A DNA stretch of 35,032 nucleotides, taken from NCBI GenBank assembly GCA_945869715.1, contig CAMBPP010000003.1, positions 1 through 35,032 on the forward strand. The letters run 5' to 3'. Under the pieces are notes generated by a model that made no database searches, was not told the origin of the DNA, and saw nothing but the letters and a program-made list of their open reading frames with translations. Source of the DNA: Bifidobacterium breve. GTDB taxonomy: Bacteria; Actinomycetota; Acidimicrobiia; Acidimicrobiales; Ilumatobacteraceae. Shown in pieces: positions 14,666 to 22,123 of this stretch (within the stretch, counting starts at the first letter, position 1; every line of letters begins with the position of its first letter). Made by a program: the position numbers and the translations under genes.

Positions 14666-16219
14666 ATGCGTCGTTGCTTCATCGCCCCATTTCTTCTTGC
14701 GGGCGCCCTACTCGCTTCTGCCTGTGGGTCCTCATCTGCCACCACTGTCGAAACCCTCAATCTCGTCGTCGACGACACCGTGGTGAAAACCACCACCCCC
14801 TCGACGGTTGCCCCCGCTACGACGCTTCCTCTGCCGCTTAGCCCCATCGTGTGGGACAAATGTTCCCCAAGTGAGCCGAAGGGCATTAAGTGCGGAGTCG
14901 TCAAGGTTCCGTACAGCTACGAAGACCCCGCCGTTGGCACATTTACTTTGAGTCTGAAAGTACACAGCGCTGAAGATGCAAAAAAACGCATTGGCTCACT
15001 CATTGTGAACCGCGGTGGACCCGGTGCAGAAAGCGCCTCAATGGCGCCCGACGCGGGCTTTTATTTCTCACAAACCATCCTCAACCATTTCGACATCGTC
15101 GCTTTTGACCCTCGAGGAACAGGCTCTTCCACACCCTTTGTTGACTGTGTCTCTGAATACGATTCCTATTTTGCTTCCGACGTCACGCCGAATACTCCCG
15201 AAGAGAAGCTTGCGCTCGTCGACGACGCACGGCGCTTCAATGCTGAATGTCAAAAAAACAGTGGAGACATTTTGCCCTACATTTCCACCATTTCAACCGC
15301 TCGAGACATTGACATGATTCGTCGAGCACTCGGTGAAAAAACAATTTCATTTTTCGGTTTTTCCTATGGGAGCGAACTTGGTGCACACTGGGTCAACCTG
15401 TTCCCCGATACCGTACGTGCTGCAGTTTTCGATGGCGCCGCCGACCCGAATGCATCGTTTTTACAAGGCGGGCTCGACCAGGCCGCTGGCTTTGAAGGTC
15501 AACTCAATGCTTTTTTTGCCGATTGTGCGTCGCGTGAAACATGCCCTATTTATAACAAGGGGAAACCTGAAGAGATATTCGACAAACTCATGGTGCGCCT
15601 CGAGCGCGACCCACTATTTGTTAGCTCAAAACGCACACTGGTCAACGAAGGCATTGCATATACGGCCGCAGTTGACGCAATGTATTCCGATTCATTGTGG
15701 CCAACGTTTGCTGAAGCACTCGCCGATGCAACCGACCCTAAAGTTCCCGATGCCACTGGGTTGCTTGCGCTGTACGACGACTACTACCAACGTCGTAGCG
15801 ATGGCACATACGACAACTTGTTGGAAGCCTTCACCGCAATTTCTTGTGTTGATGACCAAAGCGCAACCACAGTGGAAGAAATTGACTCCTATCTTCCACA
15901 GTTCACCGCAGCAGCACCTCGCCTTGGCAACTATTTTTCTGCGGGTTACAACTGTGCGCTGTGGCCTGTTCCTTCAGTACCTCAAGTAGAAGTAGCCAAC
16001 GCAGGAAACGTTCCTATTGTGGTGGTGGGCACTACTGGTGATGCTGCAACTCCACTTGTATCGTCGCGCAAAATGGCCTCTGCCTTGAGCGATGGCCGCC
16101 TCATCGTGGTCACCGGTAATCAACACACCGGGTACGGAACAGGAAAATGTGTGAACGCTTTGGTAGACGACTACCTCGTCACGCTGAAGGCCCCGAAGAA
16201 CGAGTCGACCTGCTCATAA
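14666..16219 (+). CDS. Secreted lipoprotein alpha/beta-hydrolase, TAP-like peptidase
   Basis: This 517-residue protein resembles actinobacterial tripeptidyl aminopeptidases and SlpD/E-type exported proteases. A signal peptide ends in a lipobox LLASAC with Cys20 as the probable lipidated residue, so the enzyme is anchored outside the membrane. A Thr/Ser-rich linker of about 35 residues follows. The hydrolase core shows the oxyanion segment LIVNRGGPGAES, FDIVAFDPRGTGSS, and the nucleophile elbow FFGFSYGSELGAHW. The C-terminal TAP region has VVGTTGDAATP (Asp) and NQHTGYG (His), completing a Ser-Asp-His triad. Six or more cysteines suggest disulfides. ATG at 14666 lies eight bases after TAGCCT. 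Substrate specificity is not readable. Confidence 0.9.
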   Translation: MRRCFIAPFLLAGALLASACGSSSATTVETLNLVVDDTVVKTTTPSTVAPATTLPLPLSPIVWDKCSPSEPKGIKCGVVKVPYSYEDPAVGTFTLSLKVHSAEDAKKRIGSLIVNRGGPGAESASMAPDAGFYFSQTILNHFDIVAFDPRGTGSSTPFVDCVSEYDSYFASDVTPNTPEEKLALVDDARRFNAECQKNSGDILPYISTISTARDIDMIRRALGEKTISFFGFSYGSELGAHWVNLFPDTVRAAVFDGAADPNASFLQGGLDQAAGFEGQLNAFFADCASRETCPIYNKGKPEEIFDKLMVRLERDPLFVSSKRTLVNEGIAYTAAVDAMYSDSLWPTFAEALADATDPKVPDATGLLALYDDYYQRRSDGTYDNLLEAFTAISCVDDQSATTVEEIDSYLPQFTAAAPRLGNYFSAGYNCALWPVPSVPQVEVANAGNVPIVVVGTTGDAATPLVSSRKMASALSDGRLIVVTGNQHTGYGTGKCVNALVDDYLVTLKAPKNESTCS

Positions 16220-16228
16220 CCCTTGAGT

Positions 16229-16277
16229 GTTCTCGGCGCGGTATGTCACGCAAATCGGGACACACCGCGCCGAGAAC
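16229..16277. terminator. Strong bidirectional hairpin terminator
   Basis: GTTCTCGGCGCGGT (16229-16242) and ACCGCGCCGAGAAC (16264-16277) form a perfect 14-base-pair GC-rich stem, with four further pairs after one mismatch. It lies between the plus-strand TAP-like gene and the minus-strand tRNA-Ser, exactly where both transcripts must end. No long U-tract follows. Confidence 0.8.
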
Positions 16278-16286
16278 CACTTCTCG

Positions 16287-16376
16287 TGGCGGAAGAGGTG
16301 GGATTTGAACCCACGGTGGCTGTGACACCACGACGGTGTTCGAGACCGTTCCATTCGTCCGCTCTGGCACCCTTCC
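16287..16376 (-). tRNA. tRNA-Ser (anticodon CGA)
   Basis: This is a class II tRNA with a long variable arm. The acceptor stem is GGAAGGG at the 5' end paired with CTCTTCC (one G-U pair). The anticodon stem ACGGT/ACCGT encloses loop CTCGAAC, giving CGA for the serine codon UCG. The T arm is GTGGG-TTCAAAT-CCCAC, and the CCA end is encoded (16289-16287). It lies downstream of tadA on the same strand. Confidence 0.93.
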
Positions 16377-16395
16377 GTTTCAAAGGTTATCGGTA

Positions 16396-16860
16396 CTACG
16401 AACGTTTAGAGGCGAAGAACTCTTTCAACAGTGCTGCTGACTCTTCGGCAAGCAGCCCGTGTTCTACAGGCGGATTATGACCAAGGCGAGGATCACTCAT
16501 CACGTTGTACAAACTGGCTGTTGCGCCTGCTTCAAAGTTGGCAGCTCCATAGACAAGTCGGCCAATGCGAGAAGATTGCGCGGCACCCGCACACATGACA
16601 CATGGTTCAAGAGTGACGACAAGAGTGCACTCATCTAAACGCCAGCTACCAAGCTTTTGGCTTGCATCGCGCAATGCCAATACTTCGGCATGTGCGGTTG
16701 GATCGTTGGTCAGTTCACGTTCGTTGTGGCGGCGGGCGATCACTTCGCCGTTGTGAAGCACCACAGCACCCACCGGCACGTCGCCATGTGCGAAAGCAAG
16801 GCGCGCTTCATCAAGAGCCGCTTGCATCGCTTCAAGATGGATGTTCGACATGTCTGTCAT
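16396..16860 (-). CDS. tadA: tRNA-specific adenosine deaminase
   Basis: TadA deaminates adenosine 34 to inosine in tRNA-Arg(ACG). The protein of about 154 residues has the zinc-binding deaminase motifs HAEVLALRDA (His57, proton shuttle Glu59) and EPCVMCAGA (Cys87, Cys90), plus the TadA-type NERELTNDPTAHAE and LVYGAANFEAGA. Reading further upstream in frame would translate the tRNA-Ser gene, so the start must be ATG at 16860 or ATG at 16851. The ATG at 16860 shares its A with the last base of the upstream tRNA CCA end. No Shine-Dalgarno sequence is visible, so translation probably begins on an RNA released or nearly released by tRNA 3' processing. Confidence 0.94.
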   Translation of the reverse strand: MTDMSNIHLEAMQAALDEARLAFAHGDVPVGAVVLHNGEVIARRHNERELTNDPTAHAEVLALRDASQKLGSWRLDECTLVVTLEPCVMCAGAAQSSRIGRLVYGAANFEAGATASLYNVMSDPRLGHNPPVEHGLLAEESAALLKEFFASKRS

Positions 16861-16947
16861 GGCGGAAGGGGTGGGATTCGAACCCACGGAAGCTTTCACT
16901 TCACACGCTTTCCAAGCGTGCCGATTCGGCCGCTCTCGCACCCTTCC
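16860..16947 (-). tRNA. tRNA-Ser (anticodon GGA)
   Basis: This is a class II tRNA. The acceptor stem pairs GGAAGGG with CCCTTCC, the D arm contains GAGAGCGGCCGAATCGG, and the anticodon stem CACGC/GCGTG encloses TTGGAAA, giving GGA for codons UCC and UCU. A long variable arm precedes the T arm GTGGG-TTCGAAT-CCCAC. CCA is encoded at 16862-16860. The acceptor and T arms closely match the tRNA-Ser(CGA) downstream, suggesting an old duplication. Confidence 0.94.
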
Positions 16948-16968
16948 TAAAATTCACTAGCGGACGTG

Positions 16969-16988
16969 AGGCTAGCGAGCGATAGCCT
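16969..16988. promoter_or_regulatory. Divergent TAGCCT promoters for tRNA-Ser/tadA and SRP RNA
   Basis: Minus-strand TAGCCT (16974-16969) would start a transcript near 16962, 15 bases before the tRNA-Ser 5' end. Plus-strand TAGCCT (16983-16988) would start one near 16995, nine bases before the folded SRP RNA. Confidence 0.45.
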
Positions 16989-17003
16989 GACTTCAGCAGC
17001 GAG

Positions 17004-17117
17004 TGAGGTGCCGGTCGGGTCCTGTGCAACGTCTGCCCGCAAACCAGGTCAGGGCCGGAAGGCAGCAGCCTCCATCGGGACAAGGCGTGTGCCGCAGATC
17101 GCCTGGCCGGTGCCTCA
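17004..17117 (+). ncRNA. ffs: Signal recognition particle RNA (bacterial short form)
   Basis: The apical hairpin carries the universal SRP core GTCAGGGCCGGAAGGCAGCA, with GGAA tetraloop at 17057-17060 and the Ffh-binding asymmetric loop. The ends pair over at least ten base pairs, TGAGGTGCCGG with CCGGTGCCTCA (two G-U pairs), closing a rod of about 114 bases. With Ffh this RNA targets nascent membrane and exported proteins to FtsY. Exact ends are approximate. It lies next to tRNA-Ser and tadA, a placement also seen in Bacillus. Confidence 0.93.
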
Positions 17118-17138
17118 GTCGTTGTTAACGCGACTGAG
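17114..17138. terminator. Hairpin after SRP RNA, probable terminator
   Basis: CTCAGTCG (17114-17121) and CGACTGAG (17131-17138) form a perfect eight-base-pair stem with a nine-base loop. It overlaps the 3' end of SRP RNA and the stop region of the convergent exonuclease gene, so it could end both transcripts. There is no U-tract, and in the SRP transcript it competes with the closing stem. Confidence 0.45.
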
Positions 17139-17994
17139 CCAACGTTGCTGCTCGTTTCGCGAGTTGTGGACTCCCCAATTCATCACACAGTGCAGAAAAT
17201 TCTGCGGTGGGGCCATGCCATTGCCAGTCGTCTACTTCTCCTACATTCACCGTGGTCACCACCGTGGCGATTTTTTTGAACAGCGCGGCAAGTTCGCGAT
17301 TCTCACGCAACGTAAGCCCAAGCTTTGCTGCTCCGCGTACTGCAACATCCCATGTTGTTTCATCATCGGGAATTGCCTCTATGTGTTCAAATTTTGCCAG
17401 CACTGTTGCTGCACTTTTTGCTCCCCAACCCGCAAGACCGGGGAAGCCATCTGATGTATCGCCCACTAAAGCCAGGTAGTCGGCAATAGACGCTGGCCCC
17501 ACACCAAATTTTTCACGCACTGCAGCATCGTCAATAATGACATTGTTGCGTCTGTCGAATTGCACCACACGTTTGCCTTCTACACACTGCCCTAGATCTT
17601 TGTCGGGAGTCAGCATGACTACTTGTTGAACGCGTTTGTCATTTGCCGCAACACGCGCTGCAGAACCCAGTGCATCATCGGCTTCAAATTCTTCCATGGC
17701 CCACACCACAACACCCATGGCTCGCAATGCGTCTTCCACTAGAGGAATTTGATGCAGTATGACGGGCTCCATGCCCTCGCTTGTTTTGTATCCCTCATAT
17801 AGATCGTTACGAAAGCTTTCTATAACATGATCGGAGGCAACACCAATATGTGTTGCACCATCGGCAACAAGTTGAAGTGTTGACGAAAGAACTCCAATAG
17901 TGGCTGCAAAGGGTGGCGGTGTTGCGTGTTTCGTTGCCTGGCCATAGTGCTGGCGATACAACTCGTAGGTTCCGTCTACAAGATGAACTTTCAC
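17125..17994 (-). CDS. 5'-3' exonuclease (FEN/PolI N-terminal domain family)
   Basis: This 289-residue stand-alone protein matches the 5'-3' exonuclease domain that forms the N-terminus of DNA polymerase I. It begins VHLVDGTYELYRQHY. Metal-binding acidic clusters are EEFEADDALGSAAR, MLTPDKDLGQ and LVGDTSDGFPGLAGWGAKSA, the last being the helix-hairpin-helix region. The usual DGxxxxFR segment is altered to ASDHVIESFRNDLYEGYKT, where arginine and YKT are kept. It probably removes 5' flaps or RNA primers. The GTG start at 17994 follows the SnoaL-like gene by 23 bases. It converges on the SRP RNA. Confidence 0.9.
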   Translation of the reverse strand: MKVHLVDGTYELYRQHYGQATKHATPPPFAATIGVLSSTLQLVADGATHIGVASDHVIESFRNDLYEGYKTSEGMEPVILHQIPLVEDALRAMGVVVWAMEEFEADDALGSAARVAANDKRVQQVVMLTPDKDLGQCVEGKRVVQFDRRNNVIIDDAAVREKFGVGPASIADYLALVGDTSDGFPGLAGWGAKSAATVLAKFEHIEAIPDDETTWDVAVRGAAKLGLTLRENRELAALFKKIATVVTTVNVGEVDDWQWHGPTAEFSALCDELGSPQLAKRAATLAQSR

Positions 17995-18017
17995 GTGACT
18001 TTATACTTTCTTAGAAT

Positions 18018-18443
18018 TTATAGTGATGCCGCAGAAACACGCTTCACATTGACGAGTCGCTCCAGTTCATGATGCGTAATTTTCCAACCTTCGCTGGTGC
18101 GCACCAACTTGTCGTTGTATGCAGCCCACAAAATAATGAGGTGGTCTGGGTCGGCGGGCAACTCGTGGGTTGCTTGTACATAACTGCGCAACGTTGCGGT
18201 GTCTCCATTGACGGTTACTTGAATATTGCCAATGAGATGTTGTGTGCGGCCATATTTGTTGCGTGCTGCTGTTACCCAAGGGCGATACGCGCTTAAGCCA
18301 ACAATGGGTTCGGCTCCAAAGCCCGTCACCACAACGTCGTCGGTAAAACAGGTGCAATACCGGTCGTAGTCGAGTTGGTCAATGGAATCGGCATAACGGA
18401 TGATGACGTCGCCGACGGCGAGTCGGTCTTCAATTTCGCTCAT
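18018..18443 (-). CDS. SnoaL/NTF2-like domain protein
   Basis: This 141-residue protein has the cone-shaped NTF2-like fold seen in SnoaL-like cyclases, ketosteroid isomerases and many uncharacterised proteins. Typical parts are the N-terminal helix EIEDRLAVGDVIIRYADSIDQLDYDRYCTCFTDD, GLSAYRPWV, RTQHLIGNIQVTVNGDTATLRSYVQATH and GWKITHHELERL. The family has no universal catalytic motif, so no function is assigned. The ATG at 18443 lies six bases after TAGGAT, which predicts its own leaderless transcript, perhaps shared with the exonuclease gene. Confidence 0.85.
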   Translation of the reverse strand: MSEIEDRLAVGDVIIRYADSIDQLDYDRYCTCFTDDVVVTGFGAEPIVGLSAYRPWVTAARNKYGRTQHLIGNIQVTVNGDTATLRSYVQATHELPADPDHLIILWAAYNDKLVRTSEGWKITHHELERLVNVKRVSAASL

Positions 18444-18449
18444 GCATGC

Positions 18450-18455
18450 ATCCTA
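18450..18455 (-). promoter_or_regulatory. Probable -10 hexamer (TAGGAT) for the SnoaL-like gene
   Basis: Minus-strand TAGGAT lies six bases before the ATG at 18443. The intervening GCATGC is a short palindrome that runs into the start codon. Confidence 0.4.
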
Positions 18456-18478
18456 GAAGATAAACGAGGCAGGATTTT

Positions 18479-19090
18479 CTAGATGACGAGAGCGAGCAAA
18501 GTTCCGACAACAATGTACGGACCAAAGGCGATTCGGCTCTTGCGAGATACGCGACCCATGAACAATAAAGCTGCGCTTACTACTCCACCAATGAGGAAGA
18601 TGCCCACCACGCCACCAAGTAGTGCTCCCCAACTGTTGTGTGCAAGTGCAAACCCAACAAGAGGAGCTAAAAGCACGTCACCTTTGCCAAAACTTCCTTG
18701 AGCAATTGATTTCAAACCAACGAAAAATGCAAAGAGCGCCACAGCACCAACGCCTGCGCGCAGAATATTGCCGAGATCCCAATGAATAATTGCATCGAGA
18801 ACTAAGAGTGGAACTCCTAGTGTGACGGCAAGACCGTTGATGTATCGCGGTACACGGTGGGTGAATGCATCGATGACGCCAATTGCAATGAGACCACAGC
18901 CAATGACGACGAGACCAATGGTTGCGAACCAACGGTCGGCCGACTTTGCGAGCAACATTGCGATGTCAATGGTGCAAAAAACAATTGCACAGCGCTCAGC
19001 TATTCCAAAGTGAAATGAAGAGTGCTGGATACGAGCAATATTGCGCTGTGCAGTGAGTACTACCCAAGCGCCACCAATGAGGCCGAACAA
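18479..19090 (-). CDS. A24-type prepilin peptidase, short form
   Basis: This 203-residue polytopic membrane protein carries the two catalytic aspartates of the GxGD prepilin peptidases: Asp74 in IGVIDAFTHRVPRYIN and Asp138 in GSFGKGDVLLAPLVG. Six or seven hydrophobic segments are visible. The N-terminal methyltransferase domain of full PilD enzymes is missing, as in the TadV/short-form class. It would cleave prepilin-like signal peptides at the inner membrane face, yet no pilin or secretion genes lie in the window. The only reasonable start in frame is TTG at 19090, with no ribosome site. The gene follows the epimerase by 22 bases, so it may simply ride on the ccr operon. Confidence 0.85.
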   Translation of the reverse strand: MFGLIGGAWVVLTAQRNIARIQHSSFHFGIAERCAIVFCTIDIAMLLAKSADRWFATIGLVVIGCGLIAIGVIDAFTHRVPRYINGLAVTLGVPLLVLDAIIHWDLGNILRAGVGAVALFAFFVGLKSIAQGSFGKGDVLLAPLVGFALAHNSWGALLGGVVGIFLIGGVVSAALLFMGRVSRKSRIAFGPYIVVGTLLALVI

Positions 19091-19112
19091 AGCTGCGAAA
19101 AGAACCGTGGTC

Positions 19113-19514
19113 TTATTCCTGCACTAATTCAATGAGTGTGCCAAAGCTGCTCTTCGGATGAATGAAAGCAACCGTGGTGCCGCGGCTACCAGGCCGTGGT
19201 GCTTTGTCGAGTGCAATTGCTCCTGCATCAATCATTGCTTGCAATGCAACAGCGCAATTCTCGACGCGATAACCAATGTGATGTAAGCCTTCACCACGCT
19301 TTTCAATTGATTTTGCAACAGGTGAATTTTCATTTGTTGGCGTGATCAATTGCACATAGCTTTCTGCAACTTTCAACAGTGCTTCTTCTACTCCATCGCT
19401 TTCCACTATTTCGCGATGTTCTACCTCGGCACCAAATGCACGGCGGTAATAGTCGATGGCAGCTTCAAGGTCTTTGACAGCAATTGCTACGTGGTCAATT
19501 TCAGTTAACAGCAT
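19113..19514 (-). CDS. mce: Ethylmalonyl-/methylmalonyl-CoA epimerase
   Basis: This 133-residue VOC-fold enzyme interconverts the 2R and 2S forms of methylmalonyl-CoA and, in the ethylmalonyl-CoA pathway, ethylmalonyl-CoA. The metal ligands are visible: His8 in IDHVAIAV, Gln55 in SYVQLITP, His79 in GEGLHHIGYRV and Glu129 in GTLIELVQE. The length matches the family. ATG at 19514 is directly preceded by TAGAGAC, the same seven bases as the half-site at the ecm start. It lies 17 bases after ccr, and this pairing supports an epimerase acting on the Ccr product before Ecm. Confidence 0.92.
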   Translation of the reverse strand: MLLTEIDHVAIAVKDLEAAIDYYRRAFGAEVEHREIVESDGVEEALLKVAESYVQLITPTNENSPVAKSIEKRGEGLHHIGYRVENCAVALQAMIDAGAIALDKAPRPGSRGTTVAFIHPKSSFGTLIELVQE

Positions 19515-19531
19515 GTCTCTATCGTGTCACG

Positions 19532-20872
19532 TCACACGCCTGTGCGGCGGAATCGGTTGATATTTTCTTCGCCCACTTTGGCGCGCAGTTCGGGGTCGTC
19601 AATGCCTAAGCCCTCTTCAGGGGCCAAGCACAAGATGCCTATCTTGCCTTCGTGCATGTTGTGATGCACCTGGTAAGCAGCTTCTCCAACGTTGTCGAGG
19701 GAAAATACCTGCGACATCACAGGGTGTATCATCCCTTTGCTAATGAGCCGGTTGGCCTCCCACGCTTCGCGATAATTCGCAAAATGGCTGCCAACGAGTT
19801 TCTTCAGGCGCATCCAAAAATGGCGATTGTCGAACTCGAGCATGAACCCGCTGGTAGCTGCACAGGTCACAACCGTGCCGCCACGCTTGACGACATACAT
19901 TGACGCACCAAAAGTGGAACGCCCCGGATGTTCAAACACGATGTCGGGGTCTTCGCCAACAAGCGCACGAATATCGCTACCCAAGCGGCGCCACTCTTTT
20001 TCATTGTGCGAGCCATCTTCATTGAAGAACTTGTAGTTGGCAGCTTTGCGATCGATGACTGCTTCGCAACCCATTTCACGCAAAATCTGTGCCTTATCTG
20101 GCGAACTGACGACACCAACAGGAATGCCACCACCGTTCAATACATACTGAACGGCATACGCACCGATGCCACCTGTTGCACCCCAAATAAGAACAACATC
20201 ACCTTGTTTCATGCGTGCACCATTTTGCGATACCAACATGCGGTAGCTCGTGCTGTTACACAGTGCGTTCACTGCTGCTTCTTCCCATGAAAGATGCGCA
20301 GGCTTTGGCATAAGTTGGTTTGCTTTCACCACTGCCATGTCGGCGAGCCCACCAAAGTTTGTTTCATAACCCCAGATGCGTTGGTTGCTTGCCATCATCG
20401 AGTCATTGTGCGCACTTTGATCTTGGTCGTCTACGTGGTTGCAATGCACAGTGACTTTGTCGCCAGGTTTCCATGTACGCACAGCAGCGCCCACCTTCAA
20501 CACAACACCCGATGCATCGCTACCAATCACTTGATAGTCACGATCGTGACGTTTGGCCAATTCACTTTCGCGACCCAAGCGTTGCATGGGCCCAAAAGTA
20601 TGGATGGGTTCAAAAATGCTGGTCCATACGGTGTTGAAGTTGATGGAAGAGGCCATGACAGCGACATACACCTCATCGGGTGCGAGCTCTGGTGTGGGCA
20701 CCTCACCTAAATGAATGCTCTTGCGAGGGTCTTTCTCATGAGATTCAAGCCCGGCGAACATCTCGACATCGGCGAGGCGCACATGAGCCCCCCGATACGT
20801 TGCAGGGATGGGCAGGGCGGCAATTGCTGCGGCATCGGCCCCCGACAAAATGGCTTTTCTAATATCTTCCAC
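19532..20872 (-). CDS. ccr: Crotonyl-CoA carboxylase/reductase
   Basis: Ccr reductively carboxylates crotonyl-CoA with NADPH and CO2 to (2S)-ethylmalonyl-CoA, the key step of the ethylmalonyl-CoA pathway. The 446-residue protein is an MDR-fold enoyl-thioester reductase. The Rossmann motif is LIWGATGGIGAYAVQYV, and family signatures are SSINFNTVWTSIFEP, RIWGYETNFGG, DIVFEHPGR and GSHFANYREAWEANRLI. The CO2-pocket residues described for Kitasatospora Ccr (Asn81, Phe170, Glu171, His365) appear to correspond to Asn78, Tyr169, Glu170 and His363, so the set is kept with Tyr for Phe, as I recall for Rhodobacter. The GTG at 20872 lies six bases after TAACCT. The epimerase follows on the same strand, and the thiolase is divergent. 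Confidence 0.95.
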   Translation of the reverse strand: MEDIRKAILSGADAAAIAALPIPATYRGAHVRLADVEMFAGLESHEKDPRKSIHLGEVPTPELAPDEVYVAVMASSINFNTVWTSIFEPIHTFGPMQRLGRESELAKRHDRDYQVIGSDASGVVLKVGAAVRTWKPGDKVTVHCNHVDDQDQSAHNDSMMASNQRIWGYETNFGGLADMAVVKANQLMPKPAHLSWEEAAVNALCNSTSYRMLVSQNGARMKQGDVVLIWGATGGIGAYAVQYVLNGGGIPVGVVSSPDKAQILREMGCEAVIDRKAANYKFFNEDGSHNEKEWRRLGSDIRALVGEDPDIVFEHPGRSTFGASMYVVKRGGTVVTCAATSGFMLEFDNRHFWMRLKKLVGSHFANYREAWEANRLISKGMIHPVMSQVFSLDNVGEAAYQVHHNMHEGKIGILCLAPEEGLGIDDPELRAKVGEENINRFRRTGV

Positions 20873-20878
20873 GATGCG

Positions 20879-20934
20879 AGGTTACTGAGGAGTCACGGCT
20901 TCACCACGCCAACATCCAGCAAAATGGGTAGCCT
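20879..20934. promoter_or_regulatory. Divergent promoter region for ccr and the acetyl-CoA acetyltransferase
   Basis: Minus-strand TAACCT (20884-20879) lies six bases before the ccr GTG at 20872. Plus-strand TAGCCT (20929-20934) lies seven bases before the thiolase ATG at 20942. The whole gap is 69 bases, so a regulator bound between them could control both. Confidence 0.5.
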
Positions 20935-20941
20935 TTACAAC

Positions 20942-22123
20942 ATGTCAGGTTCATACATTGTCGCCGGAGCACGTACCCCTATCGGAAAGCTCAGCGGTGC
21001 ACTCGCGGGCTTCTCTGCAGCCGAACTCGGAGGCTTCGCCATTGCTGAAGCACTCGCTCGAGCCGGTGTAAAACCCGAAGAAGTTGAACACGTTCTTATG
21101 GGCCAGGTCCTCATGGCCGGGCAAGGTCAAGTTCCTTCGCGCCAAGCAGCAGTGAACGCCGGAATTCCTATGAGCGTTCCTTCAGTCAACATCAACAAAG
21201 TCTGTTTGTCGGGTCTGAATACCATTTACCTCGCCGACCAAATGATTACGGCAGGAGAAGCCGACATCGTTATTGCTGGCGGAATGGAAAGCATGACCAA
21301 TGCTCCTTACATTGCCTCTGGTGCTCGCAGCGGTTTTCGCTACGGCAACACCGAACTCGCCGATGCCATTATTAAAGACGGTTTGTGGTGTGCATTCGAT
21401 GCTTGCCTCATGGGCTTAGGCACCGAGCGCTATACGGCAGGCGGCATTGGTCGCGATGTGCAAGATCAGTTCGCCGTGCAAAGCAATGTTCGCGCAGCAG
21501 CAGCAATTGCAGCCGGCAAATTTACCGACGAAATTGTTCCCATCACCATTCCGCAACGCAAAGGTGACCCAGTGGTCATTAGTGCCGATGAAGGCGTGCG
21601 TGGCAACACCACAATGGACTCGCTCGGAACATTGAAGCCAGCATTTGAAAAAGATGGTGCCATTACTGCAGGTAATGCTTCACAACTCAGCGATGGCGCA
21701 AGTGCTGTTGTCGTCATGAGCAAAAAAGCTGCAGAAGCACGCGGCGTGAAGCCACTCGGAGAAGTGGTGTCGTACGGAATGGTTGCTGGGCCCGACAATG
21801 CATCGCTACTTCATCAACCAAGCAACGCCATCTTGAAAGCACTGGGTCGTGCTGGTCTCAAAGTGTCCGACATTAACTTGTTTGAAATTAACGAAGCATT
21901 TGCCGCAGTGGGTATTGCATCCATGAAAGAACTCGGTATCAGCGACAGCATTGTGAATGTCAACGGAGGCGCTATTGCTTTGGGTCACCCCATCGGCATG
22001 AGCGGAAACCGCTTGGCGCTCACTGTTTTGCACGAACTACGCCGCCGTGGTGGTGGCCTTGGCGCCGTATCGCTCTGCGGCGGTGGCGGACAAGGCGATG
22101 CGCTCATTGTTCGCTCGCTCTAA
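20942..22123 (+). CDS. Acetyl-CoA C-acetyltransferase (thiolase II)
   Basis: This 393-residue thiolase condenses two acetyl-CoA to acetoacetyl-CoA or does the reverse. The nucleophile is Cys88 in NINKVCLSGLN (Leu in place of the usual Gly after Cys). Further active-site parts are INEAFAAVGIAS, GGAIALGHPIGMSGNR (His) and LCGGGGQGDA (Cys). The frame is open upstream to 20711, but that part lies opposite ccr. The ATG at 20942 gives the normal MSGSYIVAGARTPIGK start and sits seven bases after TAGCCT. Its head-to-head position with ccr suggests that it feeds acetoacetyl-CoA towards crotonyl-CoA. The CLC gene starts inside its last codons. Confidence 0.95.
   Translation: MSGSYIVAGARTPIGKLSGALAGFSAAELGGFAIAEALARAGVKPEEVEHVLMGQVLMAGQGQVPSRQAAVNAGIPMSVPSVNINKVCLSGLNTIYLADQMITAGEADIVIAGGMESMTNAPYIASGARSGFRYGNTELADAIIKDGLWCAFDACLMGLGTERYTAGGIGRDVQDQFAVQSNVRAAAAIAAGKFTDEIVPITIPQRKGDPVVISADEGVRGNTTMDSLGTLKPAFEKDGAITAGNASQLSDGASAVVVMSKKAAEARGVKPLGEVVSYGMVAGPDNASLLHQPSNAILKALGRAGLKVSDINLFEINEAFAAVGIASMKELGISDSIVNVNGGAIALGHPIGMSGNRLALTVLHELRRRGGGLGAVSLCGGGGQGDALIVRSL

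Noticed and set aside
16861..16941. In-frame N-terminal extension of TadA
   Set aside because: It would translate the tRNA-Ser(GGA) gene. TadA proteins start near the ATG at 16851 or 16860.
18441..18455. Alternating ATGCATGC palindrome at the SnoaL-like gene start
   Set aside because: Short, low-complexity self-complementary run; too weak on its own to call an operator.
19524..19537. Near-palindrome GTGTCACGTCACAC between ccr and mce
   Set aside because: It has mismatches inside the arms and includes the ccr stop codon, so it is probably incidental.
20711..20941. In-frame upstream extension of the thiolase reading frame by 77 codons
   Set aside because: It lies opposite the ccr 5' end, does not resemble thiolase sequence, and a family-typical start with a -10 hexamer exists at 20942.
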